A stretch of DNA of 64,000 bases, taken from Patescibacteria group bacterium. GTDB lineage: Bacteria > Patescibacteriota > Patescibacteriia > 2-12-FULL-60-25. The DNA is taken from NCBI GenBank assembly GCA_031082005.1, contig JAVHLR010000001.1, forward strand, positions 811,251 through 875,250, written 5' to 3'. The notes under the pieces are model-generated. The model saw only the letters and a list, made by a program, of their open reading frames with translations, searched no databases and had not been told where the DNA came from. Positions 42,463-50,433 of the stretch are shown piece by piece. The translations under genes and the position numbers were made by a program. Each line of letters starts with the position of its first letter. The first letter of the stretch is position 1.

Positions 42463-42879
42463 TTAGAATTTATCAGGCTCAAAGAAATATTTAAACCACA
42501 GGTTTGGATTAGACTCCACTAGCGGTTTAGGTTCAGAGATTATATCGGCTGCAGGATTTTTACCAGCCGGCTCGAACCCCTGCATGACATACACCGTTTC
42601 ACCCGGTTTTTTCCAGCCCAAACGCGCCCGCGCCTCGTATTCCACCTTCTCCGGCGTAGCCAACGACTCCGTCAACTGGACCAACTTCATTTTCTTGGAT
42701 TCCAGCGAGTCAGCCTTGGCTTCGAGCGATTTGATTTCCTTCTCCAACGAATAACCACGATACGTCTCACGTACCGTAGATATTCCGACGAACAACAACA
42801 AGGCCAGATTGAAGATCAGGAAGATGGGCCAGCGCAAAGCCCTCTGCAACCAAGTCTTTTCCTGGTTACCGTTCCTCAT
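42463..42879 (-). CDS. ftsB: FtsB/DivIC-like septum formation initiator
   Basis: This 138-residue protein has a short cytoplasmic start, one membrane helix at about 14-32, a coiled coil (about 38-75) and the DivIC motif region ARARLGWKKPGETVYVM. It would bridge FtsL/FtsQ-type partners at the septum. It overlaps the PH-domain gene by 4 bases (ATGA). Confidence 0.88.
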   Translation of the reverse strand: MRNGNQEKTWLQRALRWPIFLIFNLALLLFVGISTVRETYRGYSLEKEIKSLEAKADSLESKKMKLVQLTESLATPEKVEYEARARLGWKKPGETVYVMQGFEPAGKNPAADIISEPKPLVESNPNLWFKYFFEPDKF

Positions 42880-43604
42880 AGCTTCTCTTCGATGACTTCC
42901 TCGATCTCTTTTGCCGCTTCTTCTGTCTGCTTCTCCATTTTGTCGGCCTCTTTCTTCTCTTGCGCCAAAAACGCTTCCGTCACGGCCGCGCGCTCACGCG
43001 TCTTGAGGATCGTCTCGATGCGCTGCAACTCTTCCAACGAATAATTCTCCAACATCTTACCGATGGATTTGACCTTGTCGCCCTGATCCGGAGCTTTGCC
43101 CGAAGCTGCCGGTTGCGCGTCCTGCTTCAGATCATTGATCATCTGATGCAGCATCTCCGGTTTGGAGACCTTGTGCGCCTCGATCATCGCCGACGCTCCA
43201 GCCGTCTGCACTTTGACCGTACCGACCCTGAAGATCGATTCAATTATCCCGACCTTACTCCAAGAGACATCCTGGATCTTCTCCAGCAACGCCTCGGTCA
43301 CCAAACGCGTGAATATCCCCTTCTGATCGACATCCACCAGACGGATGTTGGTGAGGACCAGCACGTCAGCATCCCAAATCAACAAAGTCCTGATGGCGAT
43401 CGCAATCCCGATGACCACAGAAATGACGAACAAGGCCAACCCGAACACCCCCCAGGAGAACATGGGGAACATCAAAAAGAAGGGCAAAACGATCAAGACC
43501 AACGCCAGGAATAACCCCGGCGCAAGCGTAATCGCATGCCGCCTGACGATAAAACTGACCTTTTCCCCGTCTTTCAACTGAAGAACGTCTTCGATGTGGA
43601 ACAT
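42876..43604 (-). CDS. Bacterial PH-domain membrane protein (YdbT/YdbS-like)
   Basis: In 242 residues there are two adjacent membrane helices (about 28-70), then a bPH2-type domain (VLVLTNIRLVDVDQKGIFTRL, LEKIQDVSWSKVGIIESIF, GTVKVQTAGAS), then a long charged coiled coil to the end. Such proteins sit in the membrane; their function is not known. It opens the operon with the FtsB-like and SurA-N-like genes. Confidence 0.85.
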   Translation of the reverse strand: MFHIEDVLQLKDGEKVSFIVRRHAITLAPGLFLALVLIVLPFFLMFPMFSWGVFGLALFVISVVIGIAIAIRTLLIWDADVLVLTNIRLVDVDQKGIFTRLVTEALLEKIQDVSWSKVGIIESIFRVGTVKVQTAGASAMIEAHKVSKPEMLHQMINDLKQDAQPAASGKAPDQGDKVKSIGKMLENYSLEELQRIETILKTRERAAVTEAFLAQEKKEADKMEKQTEEAAKEIEEVIEEKL

Positions 43605-43681
43605 GGCGTAATATTAGCTTAACGGAGGGGGTTGGGCAACATACGGCCGTCGTACCAGAAATTGAAAGGACGCCGTCTTCC

Positions 43682-45172
43682 TTACGGCGCGAACGGGTGC
43701 TTATCGCTCTCCACGTCGCGCTTCAACGCTTCCAATATCCTCACCATCCCATATACATCCAAACGACAATATTCGATTTCGTCAGCGATGAGTTTTTCTT
43801 TCTCCGCCTCGGATATCGTGGGGTCGGTGATTACCGGCCAAGTCGCAGACGCTTGGTCCCCTTTGCGGATATTCAAATTATCATAGGACAATTCCGGCAC
43901 TAAAACCGGCATCACTTTTTTGAGCGATGCGCTGCCGCGAAAACCCGGGTGGACGTAGGCATGCTGCTTAAACGGTCGAATCAGGTCATACATGCGGTTA
44001 TTCAAGCCAAAAAGAAAATCCGCATGCTCTGGATGCGCTTCTGCCAGCTCCCGATTCCTACCCATCTCGAAGCTCGCATGCCATGCGACAAGATTTCCCG
44101 AAGGACCGATTTCTTGTCGCATATCCGCAATCAAATCCAATGCTGGATCGTCGAAGGTCCGCATTAAAAAATCATGTCGGCGCGATTCTGCATCCCTGCT
44201 TAAGACAAAAAGCGAATATTGGAATGGAACCTGCTGATATGGCCGATAACCATCGAACGGCGGAATCGGAGAACTATATGTCTCATAATCGAAAAAATAC
44301 AAAGGGTACTCTAGCGCTTCGATATCTGCTCGGATCCTATCTTTGTCTATCCTGTGCGGCCAAAGCACTTCCGGTGCGCGATATGGAATACTCGCCAAAA
44401 ATTCATCGGACAGCCCCTCAAGCGTCACCCCACCACTTTCCAACATTGCCGCAGCCGTGGCTGGACCCAGCACCCGCATAATCCCCTCTTTTATCGGATA
44501 AACAAAATGGTTCAACCAACATCCGGTGTACTTACACGTCACTAAATCATGACATTGTGCAAGATGCACCGCGGCAAGCTGCTGCGGCCAGTCCAACACT
44601 TCTTTAGCACGCGGTATCAAATCCTCTACCGCCTGTATTTTTCCCAAAACCAAATCCGTGACATCTTCCTCAATGAACAACTCGTTGACTTCGATAGCAC
44701 CACGCCGCACGTATCCGTTGTTAATATGCGTCAAAAAAGTCTTTCCGATCGGTATGCCCGCCAGCTCAAAACAGATCTTCTGAAACGCCAAGTCAAAATA
44801 ATAGTCATCCTTTACGCTTGTTGCCATTTTGACCTCGTGGATGTTCCATTTTCCATCAGCACCCAGCGTCAAGATATCCGCTCGCGCGCTTAGGCTTGAT
44901 GCAAACGCGGTTGGCTGGAAAAGTATCTTCGCTCCACCAGACATCGCAACCTGCGTGTCCCTGAATCCTTCAAGATTAAAACTTCGTATTTCAACCCCAC
45001 CTGGATAAAGGCCTCGTGCCAACAAATCTACTTCGCGACCCTGCTGTGCGACAAGTCCAACTCCACCTTCTTCTGGGACGCACACATCCGGTCTAACCTT
45101 CTCGAGCCACAACCTGATTGGACACTCTTTAAAGTGCATGAAGGACGATTTAGTCAAAAGCGGTGCAGGCAT
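43682..45172 (-). CDS. DUF2779-type double nuclease
   Basis: The 496 residues appear to hold two nuclease modules. The N-terminal half is PD-(D/E)XK/Cas4-like: KSSFMHFKECPIRLWLEKVRP at the start, and ILTLGADGKWNIHEVKMATS with the ExK pair. Cys residues (LVTCKYTGCW) may serve an iron-sulfur or zinc site. The C-terminal half is a DEDD-type RNase H-like exonuclease beginning YPLYFFDYETYSSPIPPFDG, with later HASFEMGRNRELAE and YCRLDVYGMVRI. DUF2779 proteins are suspected DNA repair or defence nucleases. It ends the accessory block before the R-M island. Confidence 0.85.
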   Translation of the reverse strand: MPAPLLTKSSFMHFKECPIRLWLEKVRPDVCVPEEGGVGLVAQQGREVDLLARGLYPGGVEIRSFNLEGFRDTQVAMSGGAKILFQPTAFASSLSARADILTLGADGKWNIHEVKMATSVKDDYYFDLAFQKICFELAGIPIGKTFLTHINNGYVRRGAIEVNELFIEEDVTDLVLGKIQAVEDLIPRAKEVLDWPQQLAAVHLAQCHDLVTCKYTGCWLNHFVYPIKEGIMRVLGPATAAAMLESGGVTLEGLSDEFLASIPYRAPEVLWPHRIDKDRIRADIEALEYPLYFFDYETYSSPIPPFDGYRPYQQVPFQYSLFVLSRDAESRRHDFLMRTFDDPALDLIADMRQEIGPSGNLVAWHASFEMGRNRELAEAHPEHADFLFGLNNRMYDLIRPFKQHAYVHPGFRGSASLKKVMPVLVPELSYDNLNIRKGDQASATWPVITDPTISEAEKEKLIADEIEYCRLDVYGMVRILEALKRDVESDKHPFAP

Positions 45173-45176
45173 ATTT

Positions 45177-45860
45177 TCAGATCTGATAAATCACGTCCTT
45201 CCGTTCGACCACCACTTTCCAACCGTAACGCTTGGCCGCGGCGTAAAGTTTCGAATTCGGATTGAAACAGATGGGCTCGGCTACAAGCTTGAGGAAAGGG
45301 ATATCGCTCTCCGAATCACCCACGCCAACCGAACCGACCAGAGTCAGACCCTCTTTTGCCACCGCGCGTTTCAAGATCTTGGACTTATCGCATATCAAAT
45401 CATGGAACGAGGTACGTCCGGTATAACGGCCATCAGGACCGACCTCATTTATCCTGCCGTAGACTTTATCAAAGCCCCATTTCGCACAAAAAGGATCCAA
45501 TGCCTCTTTGGGTGAATTCGAGATAGCCAACAAAAAATATCCACGGCGCTTGAGCTTTTCCGCCAAATCACGCGTGTACCGATACACATGCGCCCCTGAC
45601 CGCGCCACAACCCGCTTAGCCTCGACCATGAAGGCCTCATGTTCTAAACCCTTGATACGGCTCTCGAATGCTTTTATCACAGCATCAACATAATCATCAT
45701 AAGAACCCTCACGATCAAGCCACTTCATCCGAGCCTTAGCATACGAACGACCAGCGTTCGCAGACAACACTCCATCACTGACCAAAGCATCGGTCAGCTC
45801 GATAAGCAGGCTAGAACGAAAGATAGTACCGTCGATATCAAAAATGGCGACTTTACGCAT
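45177..45860 (-). CDS. HAD-superfamily phosphatase (SerB-like)
   Basis: The product has 227 residues from the ATG at 45860 (MRKVAIFDIDGTIFRSS). Motif I DIDGT, motif II (LLAISNSPKEAL), the conserved Lys (CDKSKILKRAV) and motif IV (VGVGDSESDIPFLK) are intact. The form is HAD-IB, as in SerB and related phosphatases. The gene overlaps no neighbour and lies 4 bases before the DUF2779 gene on the same strand. Confidence 0.9.
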   Translation of the reverse strand: MRKVAIFDIDGTIFRSSLLIELTDALVSDGVLSANAGRSYAKARMKWLDREGSYDDYVDAVIKAFESRIKGLEHEAFMVEAKRVVARSGAHVYRYTRDLAEKLKRRGYFLLAISNSPKEALDPFCAKWGFDKVYGRINEVGPDGRYTGRTSFHDLICDKSKILKRAVAKEGLTLVGSVGVGDSESDIPFLKLVAEPICFNPNSKLYAAAKRYGWKVVVERKDVIYQI

Positions 45861-46135
45861 ATGAAAGGAGTTTAGCATAAAAGCTACCCCTCACTCATGC
45901 GCGCTGCCGAGGTGCTAGCTGACCAGAATCGGTGTGCCACCCGGTATGACAAGGATAATAGAGATAATAAACGCCCCGTTCCTTGCCCTCCATGGATTGC
46001 CTAAAAACCGAACCGAGCACCGTTGTCCAAATAAATCAATTAAGCATTTTAGGAGATGGAGTCAAGGAATCTTCTTTCAAAAAAACAACTACTATCATCT
46101 CAAAAACACCTCCAAAACTTCTAATAATGGACTCT
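45861..46135. other. Intergenic stretch before the AT-rich island
   Basis: No convincing gene is seen here. Short frames exist on the plus strand, but they run into the DUF262 gene and lack start signals. The base composition changes from GC-balanced to AT-rich near 46000, which may mark the edge of a transferred segment. Confidence 0.5.
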
Positions 46136-47890
46136 TTACCTGAGCCGAATAGCTCTCCTCATCTGTTTAAAATACGTTTCAGACAACCACCTTGAATGAG
46201 CACGTATTGCTACAGAGTCCCATTTACCGCTCCTTTTAGAACATTGAATTACATCTCTAGCATGCTCATTTCCAACCTCTTCCTTATATAATTCAGCCTT
46301 CTCTTCAAAAGACTTATCCTGCAACTGGCTGTTCTTCAGTGTGTTAAGGAGCATCATATTGCCAATGCCCTGAATATAGTAATCGTAATAATAATCTTTA
46401 ATTTCCTTTTTGCTTCTTCTATCTCCAATTTGTTTTTTGAACTCCGAGTCTTTCAATAAATCATTCACGGCGATACACCAATCATAACGAAAAGAATTAT
46501 TCCCTTTCAATTTTTTCTTACCTTGCGGAAAAACATGCTCTAAGCTATTAGCGTCGTAATCATTAATACGGCTATGTTTTTTTGGACCTTCGCCAATAGT
46601 TCTAAATAAAATGTATTTTTTTGCTTTTTCATTTAAATCCTGGCTCTCAAAAAGTTTTTTCTTTGCCCCGTCTTGCAGCATTCCATTTATCTGAGAAGAA
46701 AAATACTTTTCGATTTTCTTTAAGTCATTTCTACTTTTGAAATCCCGCATTTGCTGAAAAATTTCATCTTTAATATCTTGAGGCATTTGAGAAAATAATT
46801 CACGTTTCAAAAACATTACAAATTCAAGGAGGTTCGCGAACCTCACTAAGCGATTAATATTAACCTTTGATCGTACTTTTAAAAATAGTGGATAATGCGT
46901 CTTAAATCCCAAATAATTTAAACACATAAAGGCCATTGCACACTCTCTTTCCTTTATCTCAACATTAACCAGCTCTGAATAAAATTTTTGTTTTTCCTCC
47001 AAGTCGTGCATCAACTTAATAGCATCTCCTTCAAATCTCATGAGGTGCTCGTCCTTGAAATAATCGTATAACTTAAATTTTTCTAGATTCTTTTTAGTGT
47101 CTGAGGATGAATATACATCGAGATAATCTTTCAAAAAGCTTAAAGCCGCATCTGAGTCTGGAAATTGATTAATAAATCTATTCCACATTAATGCTATTCT
47201 CTTTCTGCCATTCCTTCGACATTTTTCAATTAGCAAACTTTTAATCAGATCTATTGGGGTTAATGGCAATCTCTTATTATTCATCGCTTCAAATACTTCA
47301 ATTTCGTCTGAACTTGCGGACAAGTTTATAACGACCAACTCAATATTCAAAGTAACAAAGTTATAAATTTCTTTTCTTTTCTTTTCGCTTTTCTCTGCCT
47401 TAATCAGTTCCGTAAACTTATCGTATGAAGAAATTATATGTTTATAAATCTCATCCCTCCGTTCTTCTTCAGTGATATCATAATCATCACAGATGATTTT
47501 ATTAAAAAGATCTCTCCTTTTACCCTCATGCAGCTCTATAGTCCTCCTCTTAAACCTAACAACATGAAACCAGTCATCAATTTTTTGTATCTCAGAAGAC
47601 TTCAAACGCACATTTCGAGATAGACACCTTAACAAAATAGCTAACGATAAGAGCCTTTGTTGGCCATCGATGATCTCAAGTTTCCCTTTCACATTCTTAC
47701 AAATGATCGCGCCCAAAAAAAGCTTCTCGTGCCGTCCGGAATGGCTCTTAACATCCTCATACAAAGACTCTGCCAATCCAACCTCCCAATCATAAAATCT
47801 CTGATAGTCCGGTATCACCATCTGAACACCCTTTATATCCTTAAAAAAATATTCGCGTTCGACGTTGCTCACGGTTGGGCTAATTTTCAT
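46136..47890 (-). CDS. DUF262/DUF1524 protein (GmrSD-like)
   Basis: This 584-residue protein has an N-terminal DUF262 ParB-like domain with the motif DGQQR (75-79; the IIDGQQRLLSL segment). A helical middle leads to a C-terminal DUF1524 HNH-type part around NSLEHVFPQGKKKLKGNNSF. GmrSD enzymes of this plan use NTP and cut modified phage DNA. The gene is much more AT-rich than its surroundings. It starts 2 bases after the PD-ExK gene and is the last gene of a three-gene operon with a DNA methyltransferase. Confidence 0.9.
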   Translation of the reverse strand: MKISPTVSNVEREYFFKDIKGVQMVIPDYQRFYDWEVGLAESLYEDVKSHSGRHEKLFLGAIICKNVKGKLEIIDGQQRLLSLAILLRCLSRNVRLKSSEIQKIDDWFHVVRFKRRTIELHEGKRRDLFNKIICDDYDITEEERRDEIYKHIISSYDKFTELIKAEKSEKKRKEIYNFVTLNIELVVINLSASSDEIEVFEAMNNKRLPLTPIDLIKSLLIEKCRRNGRKRIALMWNRFINQFPDSDAALSFLKDYLDVYSSSDTKKNLEKFKLYDYFKDEHLMRFEGDAIKLMHDLEEKQKFYSELVNVEIKERECAMAFMCLNYLGFKTHYPLFLKVRSKVNINRLVRFANLLEFVMFLKRELFSQMPQDIKDEIFQQMRDFKSRNDLKKIEKYFSSQINGMLQDGAKKKLFESQDLNEKAKKYILFRTIGEGPKKHSRINDYDANSLEHVFPQGKKKLKGNNSFRYDWCIAVNDLLKDSEFKKQIGDRRSKKEIKDYYYDYYIQGIGNMMLLNTLKNSQLQDKSFEEKAELYKEEVGNEHARDVIQCSKRSGKWDSVAIRAHSRWLSETYFKQMRRAIRLR

Positions 47891-47892
47891 AA

Positions 47893-48435
47893 CTAACTTG
47901 CTTGCGTTATTTTTGGCATTGGGAATCCCAATTTATGTAATGGCAAATAATTAAAGTAATACTGACAGCCGACTGAAATCACATAATCCAAAACGTCCTT
48001 ATATTCAGGCCTTCTGAACCAATCATTCAAAATGTAAATATACTCAACTTCAATATTCAAAGGCGCCATTAACTTCCGATATTGTTTCTTCTTGAAATCG
48101 CAAGTCTGTAGCTTCTCATCAACCGATCCGGCCACCTCCTGAAACTTCATTTCAATAACAAATAAAGTGTTGTTATGAATCACATAAATAGCTTCGTCTG
48201 GCAACAGCTTTTTTGATATGTATTTTATGTAATCAATCCCTTGAAACTCAAGATACCTGTATAAAGCAAATTTCTTGTAACTTCGTGCAATCTCCTTGCC
48301 TTCAAAATAAATTACATTACCTTTGACGGAGTAACCCTCTATCTCATTAACAACGGAGCCGATATCTTTACCTCTTTCAAAATTCAATCCAGTTAATGTA
48401 TTCCCTCCCCCTTTTCCTAGCTTAATCATATTCAA
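47893..48435 (-). CDS. PD-(D/E)XK-type restriction endonuclease candidate
   Basis: This 180-residue AT-rich gene has a classic nuclease core: P79-D80 (LPDEAIYV), then E95-M-K97 (LFVIEMKFQE) with 14 residues between. Helix and strand order after it fit the restriction-endonuclease fold. It lies 5 bases after the methyltransferase gene. Together they make a type II restriction-modification pair. No close family recognised, so the restriction role is inferred from motif and context. Confidence 0.75.
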   Translation of the reverse strand: MNMIKLGKGGGNTLTGLNFERGKDIGSVVNEIEGYSVKGNVIYFEGKEIARSYKKFALYRYLEFQGIDYIKYISKKLLPDEAIYVIHNNTLFVIEMKFQEVAGSVDEKLQTCDFKKKQYRKLMAPLNIEVEYIYILNDWFRRPEYKDVLDYVISVGCQYYFNYLPLHKLGFPMPKITQAS

Positions 48436-48440
48436 CCTTC

Positions 48441-49226
48441 TTACATGCTCATAAAACGCAACTTGGACAAATCCAAATACTTCTTCTCCGTATCAATTCC
48501 TATGTATCTTCTCCCATTTGCTACTGCCGCCAAACCGGTCGTCGCGCCGCCAGAGAATGGATCTAAAACCAAATCGCCCTTATTAGTGCTTGCTAACACA
48601 ATCCTCTGAAGTAGCGCGAGTGGCTTCTGCGTAGGGTGCTTGCCAAACCTTTTTTCATCTGGCTTGGGCGAACCAATCGCCCAAACAGACCTCATCTGTT
48701 TACCCGGTTTCTTTATCAAATCACCCAGCCATTCGCCTTCCTTCATCGCCTTGTAATTGAATAAGTGCTTTGCCTTCTTGTCCTTTCTAGCCCAAATGAT
48801 CGATTCATGACTCGCAGTAAAAAATCGACAACTTAAATTCGGTGAAGCGTTTGGTTTAAACCAAGCAATGTCATTCAGGATGTGGTATCCGAGTTTCTGC
48901 ATCGCATGACCACACTGATAAATTGAATGGTAGGTCCCACTTACCCAGAGCGTACCCTCTGGCTTGAGGACTCTTCTGCAAGCATCAAGCCAGCGTTCAT
49001 GAAAATCATAGTCATCCTCAAATCCCTTGCTCTTATCCCAATCTCCCTTATCAACCTTGACCCTACGCCCGGCGTGAACCGACATCCCCCCGTTCGATAA
49101 ATTGTACGGAGGGTCAGCAAAAATCATATCTACTGTCTCTGGCTCCATTTTATTTAGGAGTTCGATTGAGTCACCGTGGTAGAGTGTAAAATCGTTTTTT
49201 TGGAAGTAGGGCTTGATATCCAGCAT
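48441..49226 (-). CDS. DNA adenine methyltransferase of DpnA/MboI-2 type (beta class)
   Basis: The product has 261 residues from the ATG at 49226 (MLDIKPYFQKNDFTLYHGDS). Motif IV DPPY (38-41, in IFADPPYNLSNGG) precedes the SAM motif I (LVLDPFSGGATTGLAAV, about 225-238), the order of beta-class amino-methyltransferases. KHPTQKPLALLQRIVLAST is the conserved motif X region. From memory it is close to M.DpnA, which methylates GATC, so GATC is the likely target. A TTG at 49268 could give 14 more residues. It is the first gene of the AT-rich R-M operon. Confidence 0.88.
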   Translation of the reverse strand: MLDIKPYFQKNDFTLYHGDSIELLNKMEPETVDMIFADPPYNLSNGGMSVHAGRRVKVDKGDWDKSKGFEDDYDFHERWLDACRRVLKPEGTLWVSGTYHSIYQCGHAMQKLGYHILNDIAWFKPNASPNLSCRFFTASHESIIWARKDKKAKHLFNYKAMKEGEWLGDLIKKPGKQMRSVWAIGSPKPDEKRFGKHPTQKPLALLQRIVLASTNKGDLVLDPFSGGATTGLAAVANGRRYIGIDTEKKYLDLSKLRFMSM

Positions 49227-49521
49227 GAAGTTATCCACAAAGCGATCAGATCGTAGCACAAACCCCAAATTGGATCTAAAAATAGCTGTTTTTTAGCAAT
49301 TTTGTATTTCACCCCAAACCCCACTCTCGCTACTCCCCACCTCCGATACAGAAGTATATTTCCTCATACCGTCGACTCGTACACCTTCTTTGCCATGCTC
49401 CCTCACGACACTTAATCTCACCCCATCGACCTCACAGCCTGCATTAAACCCACATCACAAAAAACCAATCCCACCCGACGGAACAAGACAGAAAAATACC
49501 GTCACAGACCCCAGCGTCACC
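49227..49521. other. Intergenic stretch upstream of the R-M operon
   Basis: I see no gene here. The base composition returns to GC-balanced, with C-rich runs on the plus strand. The R-M operon promoter presumably lies near 49230-49300 on the minus strand, but no clear -35/-10 pair stands out. Confidence 0.5.
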
Positions 49522-49550
49522 TTGACTTCATGGCCTCAACGTCGTAGAAT
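49522..49550 (+). promoter_or_regulatory. Near-consensus promoter of a small RNA
   Basis: TTGACT (49522-49527), 17-base spacer, TAGAAT (49545-49550). A transcript would begin near 49557. Confidence 0.75.
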
Positions 49551-49554
49551 ATAC

Positions 49555-49767
49555 TCACAATGTCTCCCCAAAAGGGAGATCCGAGGAACCTCCGGCCAAC
49601 CCCGGAGGTTCCGCTTTTTTATAAAGAAGCAATTCCACTACACGTTGAAGAACGAAACCAAAATCCTCATCATTCATCCAATCTATCTTTCTTAATAACC
49701 GACGTGCGCTCATCGCACGAACTTGGGTCAACATCAAAGAACGCGATTCCCCGTGGAAAGAGAACAT
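49555..49767 (-). CDS. Doubtful 70-residue frame after hicA
   Basis: A frame starting 12 bases after hicA reads MFSFHGESRSLMLTQVRAMS and continues RRLLRKIDWMNDEDFGFVLQ, which looks protein-like. Its last third is encoded across the terminator of the small RNA on the other strand, which argues against it. No family recognised. It may be a remnant. Confidence 0.25.
   Translation of the reverse strand: MFSFHGESRSLMLTQVRAMSARRLLRKIDWMNDEDFGFVLQRVVELLLYKKAEPPGLAGGSSDLPFGETL
49557..49620 (+). ncRNA. Candidate small RNA of about 64 bases
   Basis: Behind a strong promoter comes a short hairpin (TCTCCC...GGGAGA, about 49563-49579) and then a textbook terminator: GGAACCTCCGG (49585-49595) pairs with CCGGAGGTTCC (49602-49612), followed by a T-run ending at 49620. 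No ribosome site or frame fits between them, so a non-coding RNA is the simplest reading. It lies between the R-M operon and hicBA, divergent from the former. Target unknown. Confidence 0.65.
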
Positions 49768-49779
49768 GTAATACCACTT

Positions 49780-50010
49780 TCACAAGTCCTCCAGCACCCG
49801 CAGATAATCCTCGACATCAAAACCTAAAATCCTAAGATTGTTGCGTATGATGAAAATCGGCAGCTGGGTGTCACGAGGTATGACCACAGGTCTTTTTAAT
49901 CCGAATTTTGAATAAATCCGATGGTCACCTTTCTCACGTTTGAACTCACACCCAATATGGAGAAGAAACTTCTCGAATTTCTTCCACGATATCGGAGTTA
50001 AACCGGACAT
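49780..50010 (-). CDS. hicA: HicA-like mRNA interferase toxin
   Basis: The product has 76 residues from the ATG at 50010. The dsRBD-like HicA fold shows MSGLTPISWKKFEKFLLHIG, the catalytic His in KGDHRIYSK and the PVVIPRDTQLPIFIIRNNLR segment. It cuts mRNA when free. It follows hicB by 7 bases. Confidence 0.92.
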   Translation of the reverse strand: MSGLTPISWKKFEKFLLHIGCEFKREKGDHRIYSKFGLKRPVVIPRDTQLPIFIIRNNLRILGFDVEDYLRVLEDL

Positions 50011-50017
50011 AACAGAA

Positions 50018-50299
50018 TCAAGCCGGCATTCTGACAAAGCTGTCCTCCTGCGCCACCAAAACAGGAGGCTGCCATACCCTTTTTGACTTTGCCCAGCCCA
50101 AATCGCGCAAAACAGCGTCCAAAGTACCCATCTCTTTAGCCTCTTCAATAAAAATATCCACCATCTCGGCAAACCGCTTCTTAGTCTCTTTGAGGGTCTT
50201 GCCGGACGTAGAGATATCCAAAGCAGGAGAATAGGCTACATAGCGCTTGCCTTCCTTCAAAAAACTCACAGGAACAGTGATTTGGTACCCCGTTTTCAT
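50018..50299 (-). CDS. hicB: HicB-like antitoxin
   Basis: The product has 93 residues from the ATG at 50299 (MKTGYQITVPVSFLKEGKRY). It has the HicB partial RNase H fold (YVAYSPALDISTSGKTLKET, KKRFAEMVDIFIEEA). A C-terminal tail replaces the usual DNA-binding domain, so any autoregulation must use another surface. The antitoxin-first order ensures protection against HicA. Confidence 0.9.
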   Translation of the reverse strand: MKTGYQITVPVSFLKEGKRYVAYSPALDISTSGKTLKETKKRFAEMVDIFIEEAKEMGTLDAVLRDLGWAKSKRVWQPPVLVAQEDSFVRMPA

Positions 50300-50307
50300 A
50301 CGTTTTG

Positions 50308-50335
50308 AGTATACCGAAAATCCACAAGAAGACAA
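50308..50335 (-). promoter_or_regulatory. Promoter of hicBA
   Basis: On the minus strand TTGTCT (50330-50335), 16-base spacer, TATACT (50308-50313), ending 8 bases before the hicB ATG. The mRNA is probably leaderless or nearly so. Confidence 0.7.
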
Positions 50336-50433
50336 ATTATTTTGCATATATCGAGACGAATTAGAATAAGTGACTAAAGCCCTACTTATACAGCTACCAC
50401 AAACCAAAAAACGGTCAACTCGACCGGACTTTC

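Noticed and set aside
45983-46195. A 70-residue plus-strand frame before the DUF262 gene
   Set aside because: The amino-acid sequence is not implausible, but its 3' third overlaps the DUF262 coding sequence on the other strand. It has no promoter or ribosome site and matches no family.
49390-49695. A plus-strand frame of 101 residues upstream of hicBA
   Set aside because: It crosses both the small-RNA promoter and its terminator and has a low-complexity Pro/Thr/Ser composition typical of chance frames.
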